Assembly: GCF_017573465.1 (NCBI RefSeq)
Contig: NZ_JAGEPF010000011.1
Span: 62,001 to 126,000, forward strand
Direction of reading: 5' to 3'
Source: Actinomadura violacea
Lineage (GTDB): Bacteria > Actinomycetota > Actinomycetes > Streptosporangiales > Streptosporangiaceae
Length of the DNA: 64,000 nucleotides
Shown here: positions 40,246 through 49,261 of the stretch, one piece after another
Layout: every line of letters begins with the position of its first letter
Numbering within the stretch: the first letter of the stretch is position 1
The notes under the pieces: generated by a model
Told to the model about the DNA's origin: nothing
Seen by the model: only the letters and a program-made list of their open reading frames with translations
Databases searched by the model: none
Translations under genes and position numbers: made by a program

Positions 40246-42231
40246 ATGGATATCGAGGATCTGTCGGACGCGGAACGAGCGCTCTGGGACGCGTTCCCGA
40301 ACGCGGGCGAGGTCGATCTGACGGGCACCGGGGAGGCGGTGCGCGGCGAGCTCGTCTCGGCGCTCCTGCTGGGCGCCCGGCCGGCCGACGCGGGGCAGGT
40401 CCCGGCGATACGGCTCACGGGCGCGCGGATCACCGGCGTGCTCGACCTGTCCTACGCCGAGGTCCGGTACGCGGTGCTGATGCGCGACTGCGTGTTCGAC
40501 GAACCGCCCGCCCTCTACTCGACCCGCATCCGGCAGTTCAGCCTGACCGGCTCGCGGCTGCCCGCCCTCAACGTCTCGGACTCCCAGGTCGACGGCCTGC
40601 TGTGGCTGCGCAACTGCCGGCTGGACGGCCCGCTGCAGCTCGTCGGCACCCGGATCGACGGCACGCTGTCGCTGCGCGCGGCCCGGCTCGCGGACGTCGA
40701 GGCCTACGCCCTGACCGTCGCCCGCAACATCGACGCCGCCGAAGCGGAGATCACCGGCGAGGTCATGCTGCAGGGCGCGCACGCCGGCGGGACCTGCGTC
40801 TTCGACGGCGCGAAACTGTCCAATCCCGGCGCGGTCGCACTCGACGCGGAGGGGATCGAGCTGCCGGCCGGGCTGCACGCGCGGGGCCTCACCGCCGACG
40901 GCGAGGTGCGCCTGCCGGACGCGCGGATCGGGCGGCGGCTCCTGCTGTCCGGGGCGCGGCTGTCCAACCCGTCCGGGACGGCCCTCGACGCCGACCGCGC
41001 CCGCATCGACGGCGCCGCCGTCCTCGACGCGGGGTTCCGCGCCGAAGGCAAGGTCAGCCTGCGCTCCGCGGCGATCGGCGGCACCCTGCTGCTCACCGGC
41101 GCCGAGCTCGCCGCCCCCGGCGGCACGGCGCTGAACGCGCGGCTGATCACGATCGGCAGCACGCTGCGCGCGGCGTCCGGCTTCCGCGCCCAGGGACGGA
41201 TCTGCCTCGACGGCGCGACCGTCCAGGGCACGGTCGACGTCGCCGGGGCAAGCCTCTCCGATCCCGGCGGCCAGGCGCTCAGCTTGTGCCGCGCCCAGGT
41301 CACCGGAGGTCTGGCCGGCCAGGGCCTGCGCGCCGAAGGCGAGATCCGCCTGATCGACTCCGTCATCGAGGCCAGCGTCGAACTCGACGGCGCGCACCTG
41401 TCCAACCCCGGCCGCCAGTCGCTCATCGGCTACGGCCTGACCGTCAGCGGCGTCATGACCTGCAATGACGGCTTCACCGCCGACGGCCGTCTGGCCCTCG
41501 CCGGCGCCCGGATCGGAAGCGAGCTGAGCTTCCACAAATCAACGGTCACCGGCTCCCGCAACATCACCCTCGGGCTCCGTCGCGTCCGGGCCGAGATGCT
41601 GTGGCTGACCCGCTGCACGCTGACCGAGGGCACCGTGGACCTGCGGCACGCGCGCATCGAGGTGCTCCGCGACGACCCGACGCGCTGGCCCGCGGACTCC
41701 ATGCTCGACGGGTTCGGCTACCAGACCCTCGACTCCCCCGGCACCGTCGACGACCGCCTCGCCTGGCTGGACACCGACGGCTACCACCCGCAGCCCTACG
41801 AGCAGCTCGCCACCGTCTTCCAGAGCATGGGCCGCGACACCGAGGCCCGCACCGTCCGCCTGGCGAAACAGCGCCGCCGCCGCCGAACCGTGCCGCGCCC
41901 AGCGCAGCTATGGGGCTTCGCGCAAGACTGGACGGTCGGCTACGGCTACCGTCCGCTCCGCGCCGGCATCCTCCTGGCGACCCTGCTCCTCATCGGCACC
42001 CTGGTCTTCGCCGCACACCATCCGATGCCCCTCAAGAGGGACGAGGCGCCGGCGTTCAACCCGTTCCTCTACTCCCTCGACCTCCTCCTGCCGATCATCA
42101 GCTTCGGCCAGGAGGGCGCTTTCAACCCGCGCGGCGCCTACCAGTGGCTCGCGGCCGCCCTGATCGCGTCCGGCTGGATCCTCGCCACCACGATCGCCGC
42201 CGGCGTGACCCGGGTCCTCTCCCGCCAGTGA
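40246..42231 (+). CDS. Repeat-rich beta-helix-like protein with C-terminal TM pair
   Basis: A 661-residue protein. Residues about 55-490 are repeats of roughly 43-45 residues of the type GAxLSNPGGTALDADRxxID followed by GFRAEGxVxLxxAxIGGxLxL, which suggest a right-handed beta-solenoid. Residues about 530-660 contain two hydrophobic segments (LRAGILLATLLLIGTLVFAA and WLAAALIASGWILATTIAAG) around the loop SLDLLLPIISFGQEGAF, a layout recalling two-TM ion channels. GAGGA precedes ATG 40246; an in-frame GTG at 40201 is less likely. Similar proteins are annotated in Streptomyces as membrane-associated oxidoreductase, without enzymatic support. Function unknown. Confidence 0.75.
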   Translation: MDIEDLSDAERALWDAFPNAGEVDLTGTGEAVRGELVSALLLGARPADAGQVPAIRLTGARITGVLDLSYAEVRYAVLMRDCVFDEPPALYSTRIRQFSLTGSRLPALNVSDSQVDGLLWLRNCRLDGPLQLVGTRIDGTLSLRAARLADVEAYALTVARNIDAAEAEITGEVMLQGAHAGGTCVFDGAKLSNPGAVALDAEGIELPAGLHARGLTADGEVRLPDARIGRRLLLSGARLSNPSGTALDADRARIDGAAVLDAGFRAEGKVSLRSAAIGGTLLLTGAELAAPGGTALNARLITIGSTLRAASGFRAQGRICLDGATVQGTVDVAGASLSDPGGQALSLCRAQVTGGLAGQGLRAEGEIRLIDSVIEASVELDGAHLSNPGRQSLIGYGLTVSGVMTCNDGFTADGRLALAGARIGSELSFHKSTVTGSRNITLGLRRVRAEMLWLTRCTLTEGTVDLRHARIEVLRDDPTRWPADSMLDGFGYQTLDSPGTVDDRLAWLDTDGYHPQPYEQLATVFQSMGRDTEARTVRLAKQRRRRRTVPRPAQLWGFAQDWTVGYGYRPLRAGILLATLLLIGTLVFAAHHPMPLKRDEAPAFNPFLYSLDLLLPIISFGQEGAFNPRGAYQWLAAALIASGWILATTIAAGVTRVLSRQ

Positions 42232-42319
42232 CCCGGCGCCCTCGCCAAACAGACATAAATGTTCTTTAATGGCGATGCGCGACCCAGCGCCCCTGCGTCG
42301 ATCGCTTGTGAGGAGCGAG

Positions 42320-43447
42320 ATGGCATCTGTGCGTGCGACCGCATTAGGCATCGCCTGCGGGCTGGCCGTCCTGGCCGGCGCCGTCCCGGCCAACGCCGAC
42401 GGCCTGACGGCGGTCCAGGCCCTGCAGGCCGGCGTCACCCAGGGACTGGCCGACGGCTACCCCGCCGTCATCGGCCTGGTCCGCCAGGGCGACACCGTGC
42501 AGACGGTGAGCGGCGGCGTCAACGACCGGGCCACCGGCGCCGCCGCCGACCCGTCCGCGCGGTTCCGGATCGGCAGCGTCACCAAGACCTTCATCGCCGC
42601 CACCCTCCTGAAACTGGAGGCCCAGGGCAAGCTGTCCCTGGACGACACCGTCGCCCGATGGCTGCCCGGTGTCGTCGACGCCAACGGCAACGACGGCACG
42701 AAGATCACGATCCGCGAGCTGCTGAACATGACGTCCGGGCTGCCCGAGGTCTTCAACAAGCTCCCCAGGTCCGCCTTCACCTCCACCACCCGGTACACGC
42801 CGCGGCAACTGCTCGACCTGGCCCTGCGGTCCAAGCCCACCGCCGCCCCCGGCACCACCGTCGGCTACACCAACACCGCCTACATCGCCGCCGGGATGAT
42901 CATCCAGGCGGTGACCGGCACGGACCCGGCGACCGCGGTGAAGGACCTCGTCATCGACCCGCTCGGGCTGACCGAGACCACCTTCCCGACCACCGACGAC
43001 ATGCCGGGCAACTACATCCACGGCTATGCGGTGCCCCTCATCTGGATCGGCACGAACGTCCCCTACACCGACGTGAGCACCAGCAACGTCACGATCACCG
43101 GCGCGGCCGGCGCCATGATCTCGACGAGCAGGGACCTGGCCGCGTTCTTCCGCGCCCTGATGGACGGGACGCTGCTGCCTCCCGCGCAGCGCCAGGAGCT
43201 GACCACCGGCGTCCAGGAGGGCACCACCGACAACTACTTCGACCTCGGCATCGAGACGCTCGCCACCGCGTGCGGGCCGATGTACGTCAAGAACGGCCTG
43301 GTCCCCGGCTACGTCACGTACGCCGCCGCCAACGCCGACGGCACCAAGGAGGTCGTCCTCGAAGGCACCGAGGACAACCTGTCCGAGGGCACCAACGGCC
43401 AGGTCCACCTGTACAACGCGCTGAAGAACGCCTACTGCGCATCCTGA
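42320..43447 (+). CDS. Secreted serine hydrolase (class C beta-lactamase / DD-peptidase fold)
   Basis: A 375-residue exported enzyme. Signal peptide ATALGIACGLAVLAGAVPANA, then the three penicilloyl-fold motifs: SVTK (about residue 85), YTN (about 182) and KNG (about 324, in place of KTG). Surrounding cues: FRIGSVTKTFIAATLLKLEA and ELLNMTSGLPEVFN. The fold covers D-Ala-D-Ala carboxypeptidases, esterases and beta-lactamases; which one is not decidable. ATG 42320 has GAGGAG in front. Mature part has few cysteines (one pair candidate near the end). Confidence 0.93.
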   Translation: MASVRATALGIACGLAVLAGAVPANADGLTAVQALQAGVTQGLADGYPAVIGLVRQGDTVQTVSGGVNDRATGAAADPSARFRIGSVTKTFIAATLLKLEAQGKLSLDDTVARWLPGVVDANGNDGTKITIRELLNMTSGLPEVFNKLPRSAFTSTTRYTPRQLLDLALRSKPTAAPGTTVGYTNTAYIAAGMIIQAVTGTDPATAVKDLVIDPLGLTETTFPTTDDMPGNYIHGYAVPLIWIGTNVPYTDVSTSNVTITGAAGAMISTSRDLAAFFRALMDGTLLPPAQRQELTTGVQEGTTDNYFDLGIETLATACGPMYVKNGLVPGYVTYAAANADGTKEVVLEGTEDNLSEGTNGQVHLYNALKNAYCAS

Positions 43448-43508
43448 GCCGCCCGCTCCCCGTCCCGCCGCGCACACGGGCGTGACGGGGAGCCCCGAAA
43501 CGACGAAA

Positions 43509-43526
43509 CCCCCTCCGAAGAGGGGG
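43509..43526 (-). terminator. Intrinsic terminator after tRNA-Asn
   Basis: On the minus strand: CCCCCTC-TTCG-GAGGGGG followed by TTTCG. A 7-bp GC stem with a stable UUCG loop and a short U-run, 9 bp beyond the tRNA 3' end. It would end the tRNA transcript. Confidence 0.8.
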
Positions 43527-43535
43527 CCACCAAAG

Positions 43536-43608
43536 CTCCCGCGATTGGACTCGAACCAATAACCTGCCGGTTAACAGCCGGCTGCTCTGCCGATTGAGCT
43601 ACGCGGGA
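43536..43608 (-). tRNA. tRNA-Asn (GUU)
   Basis: Minus-strand cloverleaf: acceptor TCCCGCG/CGCGGGA, D-arm GCTC/GAGC, anticodon arm GCCGG-CTGTTAA-CCGGC with anticodon GTT, T-arm ATTGG-TTCGAGT-CCAAT, discriminator G. CCA is not encoded. Confidence 0.96.
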
Positions 43609-43750
43609 TCGTACGTCCGGCGGGGCCTCGGGCCCCTGCCAGCGCGTCTAGGTTAGCGCATGTGCGGGGCTGTTCGCGCACGCGTTTGCGGGTGGCGGCG
43701 GCGTTCACGGGTATGGAGTGTGGACGATCGGCCCGCACAGGGAGTTGAAC

Positions 43751-44038
43751 ATGAAGTCGCGCATGATGTTCATGGCAGGCGCCGCGATCGGCTACGTCCT
43801 CGGGACGAAGGCCGGGCGGGAGCGCTACGAGCAGATCAAGCGGCTGTCGCGGCAGGTGTCGGAGAACCCGAACGTGCAGGAGGCCGCGGGCGCGCTGCGC
43901 GCGAAGGGCGGCGAGTTCGCCGGGGCCGCGCGCGGGAAGGCCGGCGAGATGGCCTCGTCCGCGAAGGAGAAGGTGCCGCAGCAGAAGATGTCCGGAAGGC
44001 ACGAGGCCGACGAGCAGCCGAAGGTCTACCCGGGTTAG
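43751..44038 (+). CDS. YtxH-like small membrane-anchored protein
   Basis: A 95-residue protein. The N-terminal hydrophobic part FMAGAAIGYVLGTKAGRERY is a typical YtxH-type anchor with a conserved GT.AGRERYEQI junction, followed by an Ala/Lys/Glu-rich amphipathic helix (QEAAGALRAKGGEFAGAAR). The family is linked to stress in Firmicutes, function unknown. ATG 43751 with GGGAG upstream; an earlier in-frame ATG at 43718 is unlikely. It overlaps the convergent gene by 4 bp. Confidence 0.8.
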   Translation: MKSRMMFMAGAAIGYVLGTKAGRERYEQIKRLSRQVSENPNVQEAAGALRAKGGEFAGAARGKAGEMASSAKEKVPQQKMSGRHEADEQPKVYPG

Positions 44039-44529
44039 AGGCCCGTCTGTCGGCGCAGGTCCTCGAGGACCTGTTCGGCCTGGGCGCGCAGGCCCGGGTC
44101 GGCGGGGTCGAGGCCTGCGTCGAAGACGAAAGTCCAGCGCACGTCGCCGCCGGCGGCGGGGCGCCGGCCCGCTATGCGCACCTTGCCGCCGCCGGGCAGC
44201 TTCGCCTGGTGGGTGACGGCGATGGTGGCGGTGACGCGTTCCCGGACGGTCTCGGGGACGGAGCCGGGCTCGGTGAGGCGGACGTGGTGCTCGCCGCCGC
44301 CGGAGGTCTCCTCGACGTGCAGCCAGCCGTCCTTCCAGGTGGCCTGGTCGACGCGCTCCCATGGGACGCGCAGGAAGCCGCCGGCGGGCGTCGGGACGTG
44401 CAGGGCGGTGGTGGTGGCGACCACGTGGGAGCCGCCGCGGGTGGGGGCGGACGCGAGGACGCGTTCGCCGCGTTCGGTGGTGAGCGCGTCGCGGACCGCG
44501 GAGGGCAGGTGGCCCCGGAGAAGGCGCAT
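44035..44529 (-). CDS. Hypothetical protein, PH-like fold possible
   Basis: A 164-residue soluble protein. Order: GERVLASAPTRGGSHVVATT then LHVPTPAGGFLRVPWERVDQ, a beta pattern seen in bacterial PH-like domains, and a C-terminal helix ADPGLRAQAEQVLEDLRR. No family is certain. It is 17 bp downstream of the glycosidase gene on the same strand and may be co-transcribed with the ter-type operon upstream, though the 112-bp gap before the glycosidase argues for a break. Start ATG 44529. Confidence 0.65.
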   Translation of the reverse strand: MRLLRGHLPSAVRDALTTERGERVLASAPTRGGSHVVATTTALHVPTPAGGFLRVPWERVDQATWKDGWLHVEETSGGGEHHVRLTEPGSVPETVRERVTATIAVTHQAKLPGGGKVRIAGRRPAAGGDVRWTFVFDAGLDPADPGLRAQAEQVLEDLRRQTGL

Positions 44530-44546
44530 GCCCCAACGGTAGGCGA

Positions 44547-45866
44547 TCAGGCGGCCTGCGGGGCGCGGCGGGCGCCGAGCAGGTCCAGGACGAGGGCGGC
44601 GGACCAGGAGTAGTCGTGGCTGCCGCGTCCGGTGCCGTCGAAGGGGTCGAAGAACTCGCGGAACCCGGACTGGCGGACGAGCCGGATCGTGGAGCCGTAC
44701 AGCAGGTCGGCGACGACGGGGAGGCCGTGCGCGAGGGCGCCGTACCAGATCAGCCAGTTGGTGCTGACCCAGGTGGGGCCGCGCCAGTAGCCGCCGCGGT
44801 CGAAGGCGGGCGCCTGGATGTCGCAGGTGGGGACGGGGTAGCCGGCGGCGCCGGCGAACCGGGCGGACAGCAGCAGGTCGACGAGGTTGCGGACGTGCGC
44901 GGCGGGCAGCTCGGGGTCCAGGAGGGGGCCGAAGGAGCCGGCGGTGATGACGGGCAGGAGCCGGTCGTCGCGCAGGTCGCGGGCGCGGAAGCAGCCGGTG
45001 TCGGGGTCCCAGAGGCGGTCGAGGAGGGCGGTGTGGAGGCGCTGCGCGGCCTCCCGGTGCGGGACGGGGTCGGCGCCGACGATGCGGGCGATCTCGGCGA
45101 GGGCGTGCGCGGACGCGAGGTAGGTGGCGTTGAACAGCGGGTCCTCGACCGCGAACGGGTGGGATTCGCGCAGGTACTCGGGGCGGTAGCCGGCGTCGCG
45201 CATGAGGGCGACGAGCCGGACGTAGCGGTCGTAGTCCTCGCCGGTGGGCAGGGTGCGGGAGCGGTGCGCGGGCGCGTAGGCGGTGGGCGGGAGCTGGAGG
45301 GCGGCGAGGGGGCGGTCCCAGGCGGGGCTGTTGTCGAGGCCGGACTCCCACGGGTGGCAGATCGCGGCGAGGCCGCCGGCGCCGAGGTCGCGGGCGGTGG
45401 CGAGGTGGCGGTGCTGGGCGGCGAGCAGCGGGTAGAGGCGGGCGAGGAAGCCGCGGCTGCTCTCCCCGTCGCGGGCGCATTCGTGCAGGCGGAGGGCGAC
45501 GAGGGCGTGGACGGGCGGCTGGGTGAGGCCGGAGGTCTGCACGGTGCGGGGCGCGGCGGCCTGCCCGGTGCTGCGCCACAGGTCGGGGCCGGGGAAGAAG
45601 GCGTGCCGCGCGAGCGTGGTGTTGAACACGATGTGCGGGAGCATGCCGTCGGCCCATTGGCCGCGGAACAGCGACAGCAGTTCGGTCTCGGCGCGGTCGG
45701 GGCGGTGCCGGGCCAGGCCGAGGCTGATGAAGGCCGAGTCCCAGCTCCACTGGTGGGGGTAGAGGCCGGGGGACGCGGCGGTCGCGGTCCCGGTCCAGTT
45801 CGCGTCCAGCACGCGGGCCGCGGCCTTCCACAGGGCGGTCTCGTCGCCGGTGAGACGGGAGCTCAT
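44547..45866 (-). CDS. GH63-like (alpha/alpha)6-barrel glycosidase
   Basis: A 439-residue protein resembling mannosylglycerate/glucosylglycerate hydrolases and other GH63-type barrels. Landmarks: LYPHQWSWDSAFISLGLAR, HPWESGLDNSPAWD (the candidate catalytic acid Asp), and near the end YWRGPTWVSTNWLIWYGA and FFDPFDGTGRGSHDYSWSAA. Such enzymes cleave compatible-solute glycosides. Whether the substrate is glucosylglycerate is unproven. It stands next to stress genes in the same direction, 112 bp after the HAD gene. No signal peptide: intracellular. Confidence 0.88.
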   Translation of the reverse strand: MSSRLTGDETALWKAAARVLDANWTGTATAASPGLYPHQWSWDSAFISLGLARHRPDRAETELLSLFRGQWADGMLPHIVFNTTLARHAFFPGPDLWRSTGQAAAPRTVQTSGLTQPPVHALVALRLHECARDGESSRGFLARLYPLLAAQHRHLATARDLGAGGLAAICHPWESGLDNSPAWDRPLAALQLPPTAYAPAHRSRTLPTGEDYDRYVRLVALMRDAGYRPEYLRESHPFAVEDPLFNATYLASAHALAEIARIVGADPVPHREAAQRLHTALLDRLWDPDTGCFRARDLRDDRLLPVITAGSFGPLLDPELPAAHVRNLVDLLLSARFAGAAGYPVPTCDIQAPAFDRGGYWRGPTWVSTNWLIWYGALAHGLPVVADLLYGSTIRLVRQSGFREFFDPFDGTGRGSHDYSWSAALVLDLLGARRAPQAA

Positions 45867-45978
45867 GCGCGCAGGGGTACCTCCTCGCGGCCGGAGCGGG
45901 GTCCTAGGGTGATTGTGACCCGTGATCGCGGCCCCGGCGAGCCCCCGGGCGGCGTCGGTTGTCGACGGGCGGGGCGGG

Positions 45979-46788
45979 TCAGCGGTGATTTTCCACCCGG
46001 TGCAGGAGCCAGTTCGTGATCTCCTGGCCGGCGGCGATGCCGCGAGACGCGGTGACGGCGGCGGACGGGGACGTCCAGCCGGCGTCGTGGAGTTCGCCGT
46101 GCGCGGGACGGACGGCCAGGTCGGCGGCTTCGAGCAGTTCCGCGTCGAGGAGGGAGTCGCCGGCGGCGAGCGTCGCGGACGCGCCGGTGCGGCGGGCGAC
46201 CTCGGCAGCCGCGGCGGCCTTGGTGAGGCCGGCGGGCAGGCAGTAGACCTTGCGGCCCTGCAGGGACGTCCGCCAGCCGCGTTCGGCGCACCAGCCGGCG
46301 AGGTCGTCGACCCAGCCGGGCGGGAGGGCGGCGCGGTCGACGATGGTGTAGGCGAACAGGTCGGACGCGGTGCGCCGTTTCAGGACGAACTCGCCTCCCG
46401 TCCGGGCGAGGCGGTCGCGGACCTCGGCGAGGGGTGCGCATCCGTCCGCGATGCGGGCGCGCACGGACGCCGACCAGGACGGGTCGTCCTCGCCGTCCAC
46501 GAGGAGGTGGCCGCCGTTCGCGCAGATCGCGTAGGCGGGCGGCTTCTCCAGCAGGTGGACGCGGCGGTACTGCTCGGGTGTCCGCGTCGTCGTGGGGACG
46601 AACACTGCGGACGCGGCGAGGGTCTCCAGTGTGCGCGCGGCGGTCTCCGTCATATAGGAGAGTGGGGCGCCCTGGTAGAACTCGACGCAGACGAGGCGCG
46701 GCATGGCCTCGTCGGGGCCGTCCAAGGAGAAGGCCGCCTGCGAGTAGATGAGCGTACGGTCCAGGTCCGAGCACACCAGCACGGTCAC
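45979..46788 (-). CDS. HAD-superfamily phosphatase of the ter-type operon
   Basis: A 269-residue HAD hydrolase: motif I VCSDLDRTLIYS (DxDxT), a C2-type cap region with VLVCS...TTRTPEQYRRVHLLE, and motif III/IV ASATLAAGDSLLDAELLEAA. The GTG start at 46788 overlaps the stop of the StiP gene (GTGA). In tellurium-resistance operons a HAD phosphatase is paired with StiP, a phosphoribosyltransferase and a citrate-lyase-like protein in a predicted nucleoside-like metabolite pathway. Last gene of that coupled set. Confidence 0.88.
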   Translation of the reverse strand: MTVLVCSDLDRTLIYSQAAFSLDGPDEAMPRLVCVEFYQGAPLSYMTETAARTLETLAASAVFVPTTTRTPEQYRRVHLLEKPPAYAICANGGHLLVDGEDDPSWSASVRARIADGCAPLAEVRDRLARTGGEFVLKRRTASDLFAYTIVDRAALPPGWVDDLAGWCAERGWRTSLQGRKVYCLPAGLTKAAAAAEVARRTGASATLAAGDSLLDAELLEAADLAVRPAHGELHDAGWTSPSAAVTASRGIAAGQEITNWLLHRVENHR

Positions 46789-47897
46789 TGGACGGCCCCC
46801 TTGCCGAAGCGCGGGTGGATGAGCCCCATGCACGCGTAGGGGAACCGGTCCGGCTCGACGTCCACGACGGGCACGCCGCGTTCGCTGGCGAGGTGCTTGA
46901 TGTGCGTCAGTTCGGGACCCGCGTCCGCGCGCGCGAGGACCTTCCACGGGACGCGGCGCAGCAGTACGCGCGTCGTCTCGCCGATGCCGGGCTTCACCAG
47001 GTTGAGGTCGTCGATGCCGTGCTCGTCCGCGACGCTCCGGACCGCCTCCCAGCCCGACCAGTCGGGCGTGCGGTCGGACGCCCGCAGGTCCGGCACGTCC
47101 TTGGCAACGCGTTCCGCGACGTCCGCGAAGCGCGCGCAGACGGTGTCGAGGAACAGCTCGGACACGTCGTCGTCTGCCAGTTCGGCGTAGAACTTCGCAC
47201 CGTGGAAGTCGCCGGGGCCGATCAGGTCGGCGTTCAGGACGGTCCGGCTGACCAGCCCGGACACCGTCGAGTTCAGGCACGCGGACGGGATCAGGAAGTC
47301 GTCGCGGGTGCCGTGCAACGGCGTGCAGCGGCCGGGATCGGCGAGAACGGCCAGGTCGGCGGGGAACCCGGTCCCGGCGAGCGCGGCGGTCAGCTCCCGG
47401 GTGATGGCGCCCTTGCCCGTCCAGCCGTCCACGAACATCACCGCGGACGGGTCGTGCCGGGCGGCGAGGTACTCCAGCGCGACCGTGTCGATGCCCCGGT
47501 CCCGGACGATGCTGATCGCGTAGTGCGGCAGGTCCAGGCCGTGCGCGAACCGGGCCCAGCGCCGGATCAGGATCCCGACGGGCGTGCCCGCGCGCGCGAG
47601 CGAGACCACGACGGCGCCGGGGCCTCGCTCGGCGAGGATCTGCTCGGTGACGAGCCCGGTCGCGTAGGCGAGCCGTTCCGCGGACGCCTCCAGCGCGTCC
47701 TGGAACAGCCGCCGGTACTCCGGGCCCGGCTGGTACTCGATCGGCAGCGATTCGGCGTAGTGCGCGCGGCCCGTCTGGACGGCCGCCTCCCGCTCCTCCG
47801 CCGGCGCCTCCAGCCGCACGTTCGACAGGTCCTTGAGCAGCCACGTGACGTCCTCCGCCCGGTAGCTGCCGAAATCCGGCCCGTGAAGCGGCCTCAC
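46785..47897 (-). CDS. StiP-family protein of the ter biosynthetic module
   Basis: A 370-residue protein of the family annotated StiP, which carries a phosphoribosyltransferase-related core. Visible: VVVSLARAGTPVGILIRRW, VMFVDGWTGKGAITRELTAA, which has the GKGA PRPP-loop look, and a final LIHPRFGKGAVQ. Overlaps by 4 bp at both ends (GTGA). The protein has been called a cysteine protease in some databases; the phosphoribosyl-type core makes metabolite synthesis more plausible. It would act with the TRSP, HAD and CitE-like neighbours. Confidence 0.85.
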   Translation of the reverse strand: MRPLHGPDFGSYRAEDVTWLLKDLSNVRLEAPAEEREAAVQTGRAHYAESLPIEYQPGPEYRRLFQDALEASAERLAYATGLVTEQILAERGPGAVVVSLARAGTPVGILIRRWARFAHGLDLPHYAISIVRDRGIDTVALEYLAARHDPSAVMFVDGWTGKGAITRELTAALAGTGFPADLAVLADPGRCTPLHGTRDDFLIPSACLNSTVSGLVSRTVLNADLIGPGDFHGAKFYAELADDDVSELFLDTVCARFADVAERVAKDVPDLRASDRTPDWSGWEAVRSVADEHGIDDLNLVKPGIGETTRVLLRRVPWKVLARADAGPELTHIKHLASERGVPVVDVEPDRFPYACMGLIHPRFGKGAVQ

Positions 47898-49261
47898 TGA
47901 TCTCCCCCATAGGACGGGACGGTCGCGACCACCACGGGCGTGAGGCGCCGCAGGCGCGCGAGCAGCCCGCCGGCGAGCCCCTGCGTGTCGCCCACGTCGT
48001 CCACCACGAACACGATGCGGTCGAACGGCGGTCGGCCGGCGGCGGGTGCGACGTTGTAGGCGTACCGCTCCCCCGGGCCGTCCGCCGGGTCGTCGTGCGC
48101 CGGGAACGCGAGCCGGGTGCGGATCGCGTAGCCCGGGTCGTCGACGGCCAGGACGGGCGAGCGGGTGGTCGTCGAGTAGCGGACGTCCACGCCGGGCGAC
48201 GCGTCGGCGAGCGCCTCCGCCAGCCGCAGCGGCGCGTACATCAGCTCCTCGAACCCGAGCACCAGCACTCGGGACGCGCCGCCGAGCTCCGGAGCGACGG
48301 CGTCGGCCATGCGCGGCAGGTCCTTCTCCAGGGCGGCGCGGTGAGCGGGCAGGAATCCGTGGCGCCCGCCATCGGGCACGCCGCCCGGCCAGCCGAGCGA
48401 GACCCGCGCGACGGCGAATGCTTCGCCTCCCGAGTCCGGCGCAGCCGACGCGGCGGCGGACAGCTCGGAGACGATCCGCGTGCCCGTCTCCAGGACGCCC
48501 TCCGGCAGCTCCACCCGGCCTCCGGCCAGGGAGACGGCGTCGATGCGCGTGCCCAGCCGCGCGGCGAGCTCGTCCACGCGGGCGCGGTCGGCGTCGTCTC
48601 GCAGATCGACCAGCGCGGCCAGGACGTAGTGCCGCCGCGGACGCAACGCGTGCAGCGCGGAGATCGTGTTCAGGACCGTCTGCCCTGTGGACAGCTCGTC
48701 GTCCACGAGCACGACCGGGACGTCCCGGTCGAGCGCCGCCGGGTCGGACGGCAGCAGCAGATGGCTCGTCGCGTGGCTGTGCTCCTCCTCGAACCCGCCG
48801 TACGCGGCATAGCCCCGCACCGGGCGGCGCGTGGAGTGCAGGTAGTAGGCGCCGCCCAGGGCGTCCGCCACGGAATGCCCTAGAGCGGTCGCGGTCTCCG
48901 CATAGCCGAGGACTATGGCGTCCACGGGCGGACGCGGTTCCCGCAACACGTCGCGCAACGCCGCGGCGGCGCCGGGCACCCCCGCCAAGGCGTCCCCAAG
49001 CAGAGGAACCGACACCGCCTCATCGCGCAGGCGCGCGCGCACGAGCTCGCCCAGCAGCAACCCCGATCCGTACACCAGCCGCGGATCGGTCGGGACGTGC
49101 TTGCCGAGCACGGCCGAGACCAGCAGATGAGCGCGCCGCGGGTTGCGCCGCACGGCGAGCCCCACCATCGCCGCCAGCCCCGCCCCCGCCGGGCGGGCAC
49201 CGTCGACCAGGCGCACACCGAGCCGCGACGTCACCCACTCGCCCGGCCACACCTCCGTCAT
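47894..49261 (-). CDS. Phosphoribosyltransferase with C-terminal TRSP domain
   Basis: A 455-residue protein. The N-terminal half has a phosphoribosyltransferase fold: the PRPP motif VPVVLVDDELSTGQTVLNTI is clear, with ETATALGHSVADALGGAYY before it. The C-terminal ~170 residues, starting near VLVLGFEELMYAPLRLAEAL, match the TRSP domain of ter-type operons. ATG 49261 overlaps the CitE-like gene (ATGA), and its end overlaps StiP (GTGA). The four genes should be translated in step. Confidence 0.88.
   Translation of the reverse strand: MTEVWPGEWVTSRLGVRLVDGARPAGAGLAAMVGLAVRRNPRRAHLLVSAVLGKHVPTDPRLVYGSGLLLGELVRARLRDEAVSVPLLGDALAGVPGAAAALRDVLREPRPPVDAIVLGYAETATALGHSVADALGGAYYLHSTRRPVRGYAAYGGFEEEHSHATSHLLLPSDPAALDRDVPVVLVDDELSTGQTVLNTISALHALRPRRHYVLAALVDLRDDADRARVDELAARLGTRIDAVSLAGGRVELPEGVLETGTRIVSELSAAASAAPDSGGEAFAVARVSLGWPGGVPDGGRHGFLPAHRAALEKDLPRMADAVAPELGGASRVLVLGFEELMYAPLRLAEALADASPGVDVRYSTTTRSPVLAVDDPGYAIRTRLAFPAHDDPADGPGERYAYNVAPAAGRPPFDRIVFVVDDVGDTQGLAGGLLARLRRLTPVVVATVPSYGGDQ

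Noticed and set aside
46785..47897. StiP as a confirmed cysteine protease
   Set aside because: No convincing Cys-His dyad was identified, and the core looks phosphoribosyltransferase-like.
45979..47910. Apparent StiP-HAD fusion of 643 codons
   Set aside because: The upstream half is out of frame with the StiP motifs. A GTGA overlap and separate domains show two genes.
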